The translations under genes and the position numbers were made by a program. This document shows, one piece after another, positions 43,891-52,641 of a stretch of 64,000 bases of DNA. The first letter of the stretch is position 1. Each line of letters begins with the position of its first letter. Below the pieces are notes generated by a model. The model worked only from the letters and a program-made list of their open reading frames with translations, was not told the DNA's origin and did not search any database. Source of the DNA: Streptomyces sp. NBC_01445 (GTDB taxonomy: Bacteria > Actinomycetota > Actinomycetes > Streptomycetales > Streptomycetaceae); contig NZ_CP109486.1 in NCBI RefSeq assembly GCF_035918235.1, positions 62,001-126,000 on the forward strand, in the 5' to 3' direction.

Positions 43891-43951
43891 GCAAAAGGAG
43901 CCCATCCCCGACGCGAGTTGTCTAGGCCCAGTGTCGGGAGGGCTCCCTGCG
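43891..43951 (+). repeat. Long hairpin before a small gene
   Basis: GGAGCCC-AT-CCCCGAC (43898-43912) pairs with GTCGGG-A-GGGCTCC (43933-43946), with an outer GCGC pair on each side and a loop of about 20 bases. It ends about 40 bp before the next GTG. It may be a terminator of the decayed upstream sequence or a leader structure. Confidence 0.45.
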
Positions 43952-43989
43952 CGATGTTCCATTCACCCGAGTAGGAGGATTGATACACC

Positions 43990-44175
43990 GTGTGTCAGCC
44001 TAACAAGGACTCCCTATGTAGGGAATCCCGACTGCGCCGTATCCGCCGTTACCTGCGGGAATGGCCACAGCGTCAGGGGCGGACTGTCCACGATCAGATG
44101 ATCCGGGGAGCGTCGTACAGCCTCGGCAGCGGGGCCGTGAGCCTCATCGTCGTCTGGTTCCAGACCCGCCACTGA
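43990..44175 (+). CDS. 61-residue basic membrane-tail protein
   Basis: GTG 43990 has AGGAGGA about 11 bp upstream. The first 40 residues are basic and helical (RESRLRRIRRYLREWPQRQ), and the C-terminus is hydrophobic (LGSGAVSLIVVWFQ). A convincing terminator follows 18 bp later, supporting an independent short transcript. No family is recognised. Confidence 0.5.
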   Translation: MCQPNKDSLCRESRLRRIRRYLREWPQRQGRTVHDQMIRGASYSLGSGAVSLIVVWFQTRH

Positions 44176-44192
44176 CCGCGCAGAAATCCATG

Positions 44193-44218
44193 ATGGCCCT
44201 CGCTTCGGCGGGGGCCAT
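44193..44218 (+). terminator. Intrinsic-type hairpin
   Basis: ATGGCCC-T-CGC, tetraloop TTCG, GCG-G-GGGCCAT; a near-perfect 11-bp stem with a stable loop directly after the 61-residue gene. Confidence 0.6.
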
Positions 44219-44335
44219 TCTCGTGGGCGGCATCTCTGGCCGTCGCTGCGCCGGTCTCATGGGCCCCGTCGGGCACCGCCCGCGCAGCGTAGGCCAGCGC
44301 GCATCCCCGGGTCGGCCGTCGCAGGCTGGCCCTGT

Positions 44336-44604
44336 GGAGTACCCGGTCGCTGTCGCCCTTGCCGAGGCTGTGCCGACGCTGCCCCGCGGCAAGGGCTGGT
44401 GGTACGAGATCAAGTTCGACGGTTCTCCAGACACCTGACGTTGTCTCATCTGGATGATGGCTCGGCGTCTCGCCGCAGCGGGCGGGACGTGACGGCGGCG
44501 TGGCCCGACCTCGCGGCGGCTTCCATTCACCTGCGCCCGGGCACGGTCCTCGGTGGTGAGTGCGCAATCGGCTCCGGGATAGCAGTGGGGCTCGACCCGC
44601 CGTA
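44336..44604 (+). pseudogene. ATP-dependent DNA ligase N-terminal fragment (copy 1)
   Basis: One frame gives VALAEAVPTLPRGKGWWYEI then KFDG, the adenylation motif with the nucleophilic Lys, and stops shortly after. A shifted frame continues with SGRDVTAAWPDLAAASIHL and RPGTVLGGECAI. Similarity then ends. A frameshift and a truncation make it dead. It resembles copy 2 at 45530. Confidence 0.7.
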
Positions 44605-44717
44605 AACACGCTGCGATGAAGTCGGGGTTGAAGGTTCTGTAGAAGCTCCTGCTGGCGCCCGGGATGCTTGCAAGGATCTCTCGACTCGCCCAGCAACTGT
44701 GAGGAGCGGAGACAGCA

Positions 44718-45479
44718 GTGACTCAGGTCCAAGGTGTAAAACCGCCTGTTCCAGCGCAGTCCGGTGGGAACGTCGGGACGCCGCCGCAGCCGCCAGACGG
44801 AACCTCAGCAACGCCGGAGCGGAAGAAGCGCGACGGGATGCTGATCGCGACGATGATCGCCACGTTCGTCGCGGCCGGAGGTCTTGTCGCCTCCGCCTGG
44901 ACGGGCTATTACCAGGTCAAGACGTCCCAAGATCAGTTAGCGCAGTCGAAGGAGGACTCCGAGAAGGAACTCCAGTCTCAGGCCTCGCGCGTCTCAAGTT
45001 GGACGATGGAGGGCAAGAGCGGCAAGACCACCGGGTACTTCGCGAACCGGTCTCTCGACCCCATCTCCCAGGTCACCATCGGCGTAGCGACGGGGAGTGA
45101 CAGCGAGACGAACAAAGGCCAGGAGGGCCTGTACCCCGGTGAGAAGCAGCTGCTCGACCTCAGAGATGTGCCGCCGTGCAGCATCATCACGATCTGGACG
45201 CCCGGGAACGCGAATCACTTCGCCGTCGCCGGGTTCTCGTTCGTCGACGTACGCGGCCAACGGTGGGGACGCGCCGGGTACAAGCCGCTGAAGGCCATGG
45301 ACCTCCCCGCCGCCGCACCCATCATGGGGGACAACGGGCACGGTCAGGGGTCGGCCACCTGGAAGCTCCTCTTCGGAGACACTGACCAGCAGTCGTTGGC
45401 CGTGGAGAGGCCGGGCTCGACGTTCAGCAACATCCCGCCGCCCAAGCCGCTGAAGGACTGCGGAGCCGACAAGAATTGA
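44718..45479 (+). CDS. Single-pass membrane protein with coiled coil
   Basis: The product has 253 residues; GTG 44718 has GAGGAG about 11 bp upstream. A Pro-rich N-terminus is followed by one helix (MLIATMIATFVAAGGLVASAW), a short coiled coil (QDQLAQSKEDSEKELQSQ) and a beta-rich outer or cytoplasmic domain (SWTMEGKSGKTTGYFANRSL, FAVAGFSFVDVRGQRWGRAG). Streptomyces carry many such proteins of unknown function. It lies between two DNA ligase fragments. Confidence 0.6.
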   Translation: MTQVQGVKPPVPAQSGGNVGTPPQPPDGTSATPERKKRDGMLIATMIATFVAAGGLVASAWTGYYQVKTSQDQLAQSKEDSEKELQSQASRVSSWTMEGKSGKTTGYFANRSLDPISQVTIGVATGSDSETNKGQEGLYPGEKQLLDLRDVPPCSIITIWTPGNANHFAVAGFSFVDVRGQRWGRAGYKPLKAMDLPAAAPIMGDNGHGQGSATWKLLFGDTDQQSLAVERPGSTFSNIPPPKPLKDCGADKN

Positions 45480-45529
45480 ACGCGCTGCGCCCCTGAGTGG
45501 TCAGCGGCGCCCGTCGCTCTGTCTCACGA

Positions 45530-45809
45530 GACACATCAAAGTCTGGAGAACGACGGGCACCGCACCGCCCTGTAGCGCGATGCCGAGACCGTCCGGCTAC
45601 AGGCCCGGTCCGGGCGGACGGTCACCTCGGCGTGGATGGATCTGGCCGTGGCCGGCATGAACTCGCTACGCCCCGGCACGGTCCTCGACGGGGAGGCTGT
45701 GATCTACAGCGAAGGGAGGATCGACTTCGCGGCCGCGCAGTCCCGCGCGGCCTCCGGCCCGGCCCGCGCCCGCGAACTCGCCGCGATACTCCCCGCCTCA
45801 TACGCAACT
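45530..45809 (+). pseudogene. ATP-dependent DNA ligase N-terminal fragment (copy 2)
   Basis: From about 45530 the sequence encodes IKV, then an 8-bp insertion, then DGHRTAL, a TAG where Trp is usual, and RDAETVRLQARSGRTVTSAW. It continues to GTVLDGEAVIYSEGRIDF and ARELAAILPASYA, where it breaks off. The missing remainder matches the C-terminal fragment at 48119. The two are probably halves of one gene split by the cassette between them. Confidence 0.75.
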
Positions 45810-46045
45810 GGAGTGCGCGCGGGTTCCTGAAGTGGCCCCCAGGGCACGATCGAGGGAAGTCAGCAGGTGGGGGGAGACCCCTCTTTGAGGCATCCCTCGA
45901 CGGTGTGAGGTTCCCGCAGTTACTCGCAGATTCCAGGAGAAACGCTCGTAATCTGCCGTTCCATGGGGGATTTCGAAACTCGCACCCCGACATCTGGGCC
46001 GAGAGGGCGGAGCCTCCGGAGAGTGAATCCATCATTTTCTGAATT

Positions 46046-46057
46046 CAGGATGTCCTG
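46046..46057 (+). promoter_or_regulatory. Palindromic operator of the ArsR gene
   Basis: CAGGA-TG-TCCTG, 12 bp before the GTG at 46070. It is a suitable site for autorepression by the ArsR-type protein. The short distance to the start suggests a leaderless or nearly leaderless transcript. Confidence 0.55.
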
Positions 46058-46069
46058 TACTGTCGTGGG

Positions 46070-46405
46070 GTGCTGACTGTTGCCTCCGACATCGAGGTGC
46101 TGGCCCGGTTCGGCCGCGCGCTCGCCGACCCGATCCGCTGCCGCATCCTGCTCGCCCTGCGCCAGGCGCCGGCCTACCCGGCGGACCTCGCCGACGCGCT
46201 CGCCGTCTCCCGGACCCGCCTGTCCAACCACCTGGCCTGCCTGCGCGACTGCGGCCTTGTGGTCACCGTGCCGGACGGGCGCCGTACCCGCTACGAGCTC
46301 GCCGACCCCCGCCTCGGCCACGCCCTGGACCACTTGCTCGCCGCCGTGGTCGCGGTCGAAGGCGACAAGACCTGCCCGGACGCCGCCACGAAGGACTGCT
46401 GCTGA
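46070..46405 (+). CDS. ArsR/SmtB-family metal-sensing repressor
   Basis: The product has 111 residues. The winged helix-turn-helix (PADLADALAVSRTRLSNHLACLRDCGLVV, RRTRYELADP) is typical. Cys in the recognition region (HLACLRDC) and at the C-terminus (KTCPDAATKDCC) could bind Cd, Pb or a similar ion, as in CmtR. Its stop overlaps the transporter ATG (TGATG). It probably represses the cassette through the palindrome at 46046. Confidence 0.85.
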   Translation: MLTVASDIEVLARFGRALADPIRCRILLALRQAPAYPADLADALAVSRTRLSNHLACLRDCGLVVTVPDGRRTRYELADPRLGHALDHLLAAVVAVEGDKTCPDAATKDCC

Positions 46406-47124
46406 TGACCGCGATATCCCTCGGGCCGTCCCCGGCCCGCCGCGACGCGCTCGCCCGCCGCATACGCTTCCTGGTCGCCGCGACCATCACCTACAACGTC
46501 ATCGAGGCCGTCGTCGCGATCACCGCGGGCACGATCGCCTCCTCCACGGCGCTGATCGGCTTCGGGCTGGACTCCGTGATCGAGGTGTCCTCCGCCGCGG
46601 CGGTCGCCTGGCAGTTCTCCGCCCGCGACCACGCCGTACGCGACGCCCGGGAGAAGACGACCCTGCGGATCATCGCGGTCTCCTTCTTTGCCCTCGCCGC
46701 GTACGTCAGCGTCGACGCCGTCCGGGCCCTGACCGGCACCGGAGAGGCCGAGCGGTCCGTCCCCGGCATCGTCATCGCCGCCCTGTCACTGGCGATCATG
46801 CCGTTCCTCTCCGCTGCCCAACGCAAGGCCGGCCGTGAACTCGGCTCCGCCTCCGCGGTCGCCGACTCCAAGCAGACACTGCTGTGCACCTACCTGTCCG
46901 CGGTGCTCCTGATCGGCCTGGTCCTCAACGCCACGCTCGGCTGGTCCTGGGCCGACCCGATCGCCGCCCTCGTCATCGCCACCATCGCGGTGAAAGAGGG
47001 CCGCGACGCCTGGCAGGGCAAGGGCTGCTGCGCACCCACCGCCCACACTCCGGTCCCCGCCGGGGCGGCCGCGGCCGAGGCGGACGCATGCGGCTGCAAG
47101 CCGGGCTGCACCTGCTGCTCGTGA
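46405..47124 (+). CDS. Cation diffusion facilitator-like transporter
   Basis: The product has 239 residues with about six membrane helices. The second (ALIGFGLDSVIEVSSAAAVAW) and fifth (VADSKQTLLCTYLSAVLLIGL) carry Asp residues in metal-site positions. The C-terminus is Cys-rich (GKGCCAPTAH; DACGCKPGCTCCS), which suits a soft metal. It would export the ion sensed by the ArsR protein. Confidence 0.8.
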   Translation: MTAISLGPSPARRDALARRIRFLVAATITYNVIEAVVAITAGTIASSTALIGFGLDSVIEVSSAAAVAWQFSARDHAVRDAREKTTLRIIAVSFFALAAYVSVDAVRALTGTGEAERSVPGIVIAALSLAIMPFLSAAQRKAGRELGSASAVADSKQTLLCTYLSAVLLIGLVLNATLGWSWADPIAALVIATIAVKEGRDAWQGKGCCAPTAHTPVPAGAAAAEADACGCKPGCTCCS

Positions 47125-47203
47125 ACATCTCATTGCCGCCCCGCCCTCCCTCTGGGTGCTCCCTCGATACTGACCGGGCAATCACGGAGCGGCGGGGGCA
47201 GCA

Positions 47204-47986
47204 GTGGAGTGGACGATCTGGGCCGGGTTCGCGGCCGGCCTGCTGATCTCAACGGTGACCGCGCCGGTCGGCGTGTCCGGCGCGGTCTTCCTCCTGCCGG
47301 TCCAGCTCAGCGTCCTCGGCGTGCCGAGCCCCGCGGTCACGCCGACGAACCTGCTGTTCAATGTGGTGGCTGGGCCCGGCGCACTGTGGCGCTACCGCCG
47401 CGATGGCGCTCTGCGCGGCGGCCTGGCCCGGCGCCTCGTTGCCTGGACGCTGCCCGGCGTCATCGCCGGCGCCGCCATCCGCGTCTTCGCCCTCCCCGGC
47501 CCCGACGTCTTCCGGATCCTGGTCGCCGCCTTCCTCCTTCCACTTGGCACGTGGCTGTGCCTGCGCACCCTGCACCCCGCCCGGCGGCGGCCGGACGCGG
47601 CCGAGCCGTCGGCGCGCGCGCTCGCCGCACTTGCCCTGACGGTCGGGGTGGTCGGCGGGATCTACGGGATCGGCGGCGGTTCCCTACTCGGGCCCATCCT
47701 CGCCGCGCGCGGTATGCCCATGGCCCGCATCGCACCGGCTACCCTCGCCGCCACCTTCACCACATCCGTCGCCGGGGCCGCCGCGTACGCCGTGCTGGCC
47801 CTGGCGAGCCCCGGGCCCGTCGCACCCGATTGGTGGCTAGGTCTGGCCTGCGGCGCCGGGGGGCTGATCGGCGGCTACCTCGGCGCACGGCTCCAGCCTC
47901 ACCTGCCCGAAACCGCGCTCCGGCTCCTGCTCGGAGCCCTCGCAGGCGCCCTCGGCGCGGTGTACGCCGTCCAGGCCCTGGCCTGA
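47204..47986 (+). CDS. TauE/SafE-family permease
   Basis: The product has 260 residues. Two repeats of the TauE family are seen, with helices such as GFAAGLLISTVTAPVGVSGA and the mirrored GVVGGIYGIGGGSLLGPILA. GTG 47204 is 79 bp after the CDF stop. Family members export sulfite, sulfonates or similar anions, though many are unassigned. Its place after arsR and the CDF suggests detoxification. Confidence 0.78.
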   Translation: MEWTIWAGFAAGLLISTVTAPVGVSGAVFLLPVQLSVLGVPSPAVTPTNLLFNVVAGPGALWRYRRDGALRGGLARRLVAWTLPGVIAGAAIRVFALPGPDVFRILVAAFLLPLGTWLCLRTLHPARRRPDAAEPSARALAALALTVGVVGGIYGIGGGSLLGPILAARGMPMARIAPATLAATFTTSVAGAAAYAVLALASPGPVAPDWWLGLACGAGGLIGGYLGARLQPHLPETALRLLLGALAGALGAVYAVQALA

Positions 47987-48118
47987 TCCCCGAGGCGGTT
48001 GGCTCGGGCGACGAAGGCTCCGCCAGCCCGAACCCGCGCGCTCGTCCATTTCTGAGCGCCGCGCACGATCCGGTTCCGGCGTCATGCCGTCCGGGAATCC
48101 ACGAACCCGTGCGCTTCC

Positions 48119-48645
48119 GTGTGGGACCTCCTCGCCCACCCTGAACTCGGCGATGTCCGCAGCCGCCCGTACACCGAGCGGCGCGCCCTTCTCCTCGACC
48201 TGCTTCACGACGTGCCGCCCCCGATCCAGGCCGTACCCGCCACGGATGATCCGGACGTCGCACAGGACTGGTACGACACGCTTCAGGGCCAGGGCATCGA
48301 GGGCGTCGTCTGTAAGCGCGCCACGTCCCCGTACCGGGCCGGTCGGTCTGGAAGAAGGTGCGGCACTCGGACACCGTCGACGCCGACGTCGTCGGCTACA
48401 TCGGCCCGGCATCCCGGCCCCATCGCGTGGCGGTCCGGCTGCCGGACGGAAGCCGCGTGCTGTCGCAGGCGCTGACGGCTCCCGTCGCTGCGGAGATCGC
48501 CCGTCACATCCTCGACGCCGGCCCCGGGCGGAGGGCTCGGACTTCAGCCGGTGACGCCTACGTGACGACCAGCCGGGGCCTCGTGGTGGAGGTCCTCGCG
48601 GGGACCACGCGGCACGCGGTGGTCACGGTTACCCGGATGCGCTGA
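48119..48645 (+). pseudogene. ATP-dependent DNA ligase C-terminal fragment (copy 3)
   Basis: Starts VWDLLAHPELGDVRSRPYTE, passes GIEGVVCKRATSPYRAGR, then shifts frame: one base is missing compared with copy 4. It continues as KVRHSDTVDADVVGYIGPAS to the natural end VTVTRMR. The OB-fold domain is recognisable. It is probably the other half of copy 2. Its sequence is very close to the inverted copy at 61029. Confidence 0.8.
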
Positions 48646-48744
48646 CCCGCAACGGCGGGACGATTCGAAAGCGGGCCGCGAGACCGCCGATTTGAGGTCC
48701 GCTCACGACGTTTTGAAAGTCTCCTCAGAAATTTTTCGCGCTGC

Positions 48745-49707
48745 GTGACATCGAAGTGGCAACGACACATAGCAGCGGGCGTGACCGTTGAGATATCACT
48801 AGAGAACTGCAACTCGGTCGACAACACGGGGGAGGTGTTGCCTGATCACCGATATGACGTCGCCCTCGACGTCGCGCTCGCTCTACCCGGACGCCAGGGG
48901 GAGCGGATCGCACGCGATGAAGCGCTCGTCGAGGACCTACGCCGTGGGGACTTCAAGGGGCCGCGCTACGACATGTTCGAGAACCGCCTCGCCGGCGAGG
49001 CGCTGCCCCAGCTCAAGGGCATGCTGCGCACCGGAACCCTGATCACGGATTCCCTGAGGAGGTGGAAGGAAGCAGGGAAGCCTTTCGGCGTCGCGGAAGG
49101 ACACCGTCACCTACTGCGCGAGGATCTCGAGCAGCGCGACATCCTGGCCGTGGACATCCTGCTGCCCACGCTGGACTCTTTCCGCCGTAAGGCCCTGGTC
49201 GAGGGCGGATGGAACCCGCGGCACAAGGGAGGCCACGGGCCGGGCTGCCTGATGACCTACTTCATCGGGCGCTGCAGCTGGGAGTTCCGGCAGCAGTACG
49301 AGAAGTGGAGCATCAAGCAGCGGCGCATCGCTGAGGTGCACGCCAAGCTCCTCGACCCGGAGGCGTTCTTGCTGTCCGTGGCCAGCAGCGAAGGCACCGA
49401 CTTGCACAGCGGCGGCGTGGTGCTCGACATGCTGCGCAAGCAGCCCCGGCAGACGCAGGCCGTCCTGGCGCTGGTGCTCCAGGGCTACGAACAGTTGGAG
49501 ATCGCCGACCGGCTGCAGGTCTCGCGGGGCGCGGTGGCGAACTCGATCTACCGGTTCCGGCAGAAGGTGCTGCGCGCGGAGCATGAGGGGAAGATCCACA
49601 TTCCGATGGCGCGCGCGTACACGGACCATAAGAGCGGGCCTGCCGTGCGCCCTATGGTGCAGCACGGCATGGGTGGCAGGGCCCTGTGGCGAGGGGAGTC
49701 CCGGTGA
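48745..49707 (+). CDS. Sigma-70-like regulator
   Basis: Up to 320 residues, start uncertain: GTG 48745, GTG 48781, or a start near GGGGGAGG at 48829. The central part (AVDILLPTLDSFRRKALVEGGWN, CLMTYFIGRCSWEFRQQYEKW) resembles sigma region 2. The C-terminal HTH (AVLALVLQGYEQLEIADRLQ, then VSRGAVANSIYRFRQKVL) is a good region 4. It is coupled to a small membrane protein and a recombinase-like gene. Confidence 0.68.
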   Translation: MTSKWQRHIAAGVTVEISLENCNSVDNTGEVLPDHRYDVALDVALALPGRQGERIARDEALVEDLRRGDFKGPRYDMFENRLAGEALPQLKGMLRTGTLITDSLRRWKEAGKPFGVAEGHRHLLREDLEQRDILAVDILLPTLDSFRRKALVEGGWNPRHKGGHGPGCLMTYFIGRCSWEFRQQYEKWSIKQRRIAEVHAKLLDPEAFLLSVASSEGTDLHSGGVVLDMLRKQPRQTQAVLALVLQGYEQLEIADRLQVSRGAVANSIYRFRQKVLRAEHEGKIHIPMARAYTDHKSGPAVRPMVQHGMGGRALWRGESR

Positions 49708-49970
49708 ACGGGCGCCAATGGGCTATGCCTGCCCGCGTTGCCGGCCTGGTCGGCGGTGGGGCCGTGTTCGGGGTGTCTGCATTCGCGGGCGCGCCGTGGT
49801 GGGTCCTGCTGGGTGCTCTGGCCTTAGGCACGCTGCCCTCGGTCCTGCCGCAGGAGTCCGAGCACCGGCGAGACATCTTCCGGGACTACCTCCGGCACCG
49901 TGAGCGCATGGCGCGGCTCCGGCGCGAGACGCGCCCCGGGCAACTGACGGCGCCGGGGAGGGATGAGTGA
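49704..49970 (+). CDS. Small membrane protein
   Basis: The product has 88 residues; GTG 49704 has GAGGGGAG 5 bp upstream and overlaps the sigma-like gene. Two helices (AGLVGGGAVFGVSAFAGAPW, VLLGALALGTLPSVL) precede a charged helical tail (RRDIFRDYLRHRERMARLRRE). It is coupled to the next gene by GTGA. Confidence 0.55.
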   Translation: MNGRQWAMPARVAGLVGGGAVFGVSAFAGAPWWVLLGALALGTLPSVLPQESEHRRDIFRDYLRHRERMARLRRETRPGQLTAPGRDE

Positions 49971-50800
49971 CGTGCGGGTCCGTGGTCGGCGACAATCGCA
50001 GCGTGCCGGAGTACGCCTCGATCACCGCGCTGGACCGACTCCTCGACGACCTCAAGGTCGGCGAGGCCCGCCGGCGTCAGCTCGCCATGGTCCGAGGGGA
50101 GATGGAGCGGGCGCTGGCCCGGGACGCGCTGCCGGTGGGAGCCCGGCGCAGCCTGCAGCGCCTCCTCGAAGAACCAACGCTCAAGTCGTACATACGGATC
50201 GCTGAGTCCGGGGCGCTGCGGCACCGCCGCGTCGGCGGCGGTTTCCCGCCCACTTCTCAGCCGACCAACGAGATCCGGCGCCGGTGCGTCGACCTGCTGC
50301 GCGAAGCGCTCGGCCTGCCCGGGGTCGGTCTCGGTGGCGGCGAGGTCGCGCTGCAGCCTGCGCCGGAGGCGGCCACCCTCGCCGCGCTGCACCGCCAGCT
50401 CGACCGGTACCTGGGCGGGGCGATGTCCCCGGCGCAGACCCGGCTGACGGCTGTGCTCGCGCTGGAGCTGGACACCGCGGCACGAAGTGGGGAGCTGGCC
50501 GCGCTGCGCACCACGGACCTGAGCGAGAACAACATCGCAGTGTTCGTCGAGCGGCACCCCCAGGGCGGCGGCACCGTCGAGGGGGAGTGGGTCGAGACCT
50601 CGGCGCTGACCCGGGCCGCGCTGGAGCGCTGGTTGTCGGTGCGCGAGGACCTGGTGCAGCGGGCCCACGGCACCTCTCGGCTGTGGGTGTCTCTCTGGAT
50701 GAACCACGACGGCGTCCTCGACGACGAAGGGCGCACGGTGATCCGTCCTCCCGGGATGCCGCTGGAGGAGAACGGGCTCGTGAGCTCGTTCCGGATCGGC
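49967..50800 (+). pseudogene. Tyrosine recombinase-like gene cut by deletion
   Basis: GTG 49967 or 50003. The core-binding part is followed by the first catalytic box (ELDTAARSGELAALRTTDL, with its Arg) and TSALTRAALERWLSVRED. Before box II (HxxR...Y) the frame runs out of homology near 50800 and enters sequence belonging to ChrB in another frame. The conserved His, second Arg and Tyr are missing, so it is inactive. Confidence 0.6.
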
Positions 50801-50810
50801 AGGCTGCGCT

Positions 50811-51290
50811 TGGCGGGAGCTGCGCAAGACCGGGGCGCTCCCCCTGGGACAGGGCATCTGGGCCGTGCCGGAGGTGCCGGTCTTCGCCGACGGCGTGCAG
50901 CGGGCCCTCGAACTCACCGACGGCGCCGGCGGCCAGGGCGTGGCCCTCCAGGCTTCCGGCCGTACGGCCGAGGATGCGGCCCGCTTCCGGGAGATGTTCA
51001 CGGCCGCCCGCACGGCCGAGTGGACGGAGTTCCTCGCGGACTGCGGCAAGTTCGAGGAGGAGATCGCCAAGGACCGCATCGCGAAGTTCACCCTGGCCGA
51101 GCTGGAGGAAGAGGAGCAGAGCCTGGAGCGGCTGCGCCGCTGGCACCGGGATCTGACTGCGCGGGACGTCTTCGGCGCCCCCGAAGCCGCCGAAGCGGGG
51201 ATACGGCTCAAGCAGTGCACAGCCGTCTGCGAGGACTACGCCGAGCGCGTCTTCGCCGCGCTGCACACCAGCGACGAGGACCCATCGTGA
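50811..51290 (+). pseudogene. chrB: 5'-truncated ChrB-like chromate resistance regulator
   Basis: From 50811 the sequence reads WRELRKTGALPLGQGIWAVP, then FADGVQRALELTDGAGGQG and FTLAELEEEEQSLERLRRW, typical of the ChrB N-terminal family. An in-frame TGA at 50781 and no start before GTG 50862 show the beginning is lost. A shortened protein of about 142 residues from 50862 remains possible. It is coupled to the MFS gene. Confidence 0.65.
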
Positions 51291-52474
51291 GCCACCAGCC
51301 CATAACCCAGGCCGCCCCGAAGCGAGCGATGTGGCCGCTGTACGCGGCCGGGTTCACCACCGCCTTCGGCGCGCACGGCATCGCCGCCAACCTCGGAGGC
51401 TTGTCCGAGGACGCCGTCACCTCGCTCCTGGTCCTGGGCGGCCTGCTCGCCCTGTACGACGGCGCGGAAGTCATACTCAAGCCGGTCTTCGGCTCGCTCG
51501 CCGACCGGATCGGCGGCAAGCCGGTCCTCCTCGGCGGTCTGATCGCCTTCGCCGCCGCCTCCGCGCTGTACGCGATCGCCGACAGCCCCGGCTGGCTGTG
51601 GGCGGCCCGCCTGGGCCAGGGCGCCGCGGCATCCGCGTTCTCCCCCTCGGCCTCCGCCCTGGTCGCCCGCCTCAACCCGGCTGCCAAGCGCGGGCGTGCG
51701 TTCGGCAGCTACGGGTTCTACAAGTCCATCGGCTACACCCTCGGCCCGCTCCTTGGCGGCGTCCTCGTCTGGGCCGGGGGCCTGCGTCTGCTGTTCACGG
51801 TGATGGCCCTGTGCGCAGCCGTCGTTGCCGTGTGGGCCGCGCTCGCCGTGCCCGTCGTTCCGCCGCTGCCCCGCAAGCGGCAGACGGTCGCCGACCTCGC
51901 GCGGCGCCTGGCCGACCGGTCCTTCCTCGCCCCCACCGCGGCGCTCGCCGCGGCCACCGCCGCGCTCTCCGTCGGGGTGGGCTTCCTCCCCGTCTCGGGA
52001 GCCGCAGCCGGGCTCGGCACCGTGGCCACCGGCGCCGCCGTCTCCGTCCTCGCCGCCACCGCGGCCATCGTCCAGCCCAAGGCCGGCCGCGCCCTCGACG
52101 CCGGACGCCTGACCACCCGTACAGGTCTTCTCACCGGACTGCTCATCACCGCCGCCGGACTCGCGGCCGCCATGCTGCCCGGCCTGCCCGGGGTTCTGCT
52201 GGCCGCCGCCCTCATCGGCACCGGCACCGGACTGATCACCCCGCTCGGCTTCGCCGCCCTCGCCGCCTCGACCCCGGAGGAGCACATGGGCCAGACCATG
52301 GGCTCCGCCGAACTCGGCCGCGAACTCGGCGACGCCGGCGGCCCTTTGCTCGTCGCCGGCGTGGCCACCGCCGCCACCCTCACCTACGGATACGCGGCCC
52401 TCGCCATTCTCCTGGCCGCAGGTGCGCTGCTCGCCCTTGCCAGCCGCCGCCGAACGGACCCCACGCCGAGCTGA
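51287..52474 (+). CDS. MFS transporter
   Basis: The product has 395 residues; GTG 51287 overlaps the ChrB remnant (GTGA). Twelve predicted helices include the loop 2-3 motif (GSLADRIGGKPVLLGGL) and RLGQGAAASAFSPSASALVA. Next to ChrB, an oxyanion or metabolite efflux role is plausible, but substrate cannot be read from sequence. Confidence 0.8.
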   Translation: MSHQPITQAAPKRAMWPLYAAGFTTAFGAHGIAANLGGLSEDAVTSLLVLGGLLALYDGAEVILKPVFGSLADRIGGKPVLLGGLIAFAAASALYAIADSPGWLWAARLGQGAAASAFSPSASALVARLNPAAKRGRAFGSYGFYKSIGYTLGPLLGGVLVWAGGLRLLFTVMALCAAVVAVWAALAVPVVPPLPRKRQTVADLARRLADRSFLAPTAALAAATAALSVGVGFLPVSGAAAGLGTVATGAAVSVLAATAAIVQPKAGRALDAGRLTTRTGLLTGLLITAAGLAAAMLPGLPGVLLAAALIGTGTGLITPLGFAALAASTPEEHMGQTMGSAELGRELGDAGGPLLVAGVATAATLTYGYAALAILLAAGALLALASRRRTDPTPS

Positions 52475-52641
52475 CCCGTCCCGCACCCGCAGAGTCCGGC
52501 CGCAAGCGTTCACATGTTTCGACACTATGACGGCTCACCGCCCACGGCACGTACAGGATGAGTCGGCGACGACTCCGGCAGGCGACGCACTCCCCCGTCT
52601 CTACCAGTGCGAGTCGAGCGGGGGCGGTGTAAAGAGGAGTC

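Larger units (their letters stand above)
45810..48118 (+). mobile_element. Candidate cargo element splitting a DNA ligase gene
   Basis: The left end reads GGAGTGCGCGCGGGTTC (45810-45826). The right end, on the other strand, reads GGAAGCGCACGGGTTC (48118-48103). A third copy, GGAAGCGCGCGGGTTC, abuts another ligase breakpoint at 61557. The interior holds an ArsR regulator, a CDF transporter and a TauE-like permease but no transposase. Ligase codons break at ASYA (left) and resume at VWDLL (right), which fit together. Confidence 0.5.

Noticed and set aside
48745..48840. Exact start of the sigma-like gene
   Set aside because: Several GTG/TTG codons compete and the best Shine-Dalgarno sequence (48829) is too near the codons beside it. 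I left the longest form and marked it uncertain.
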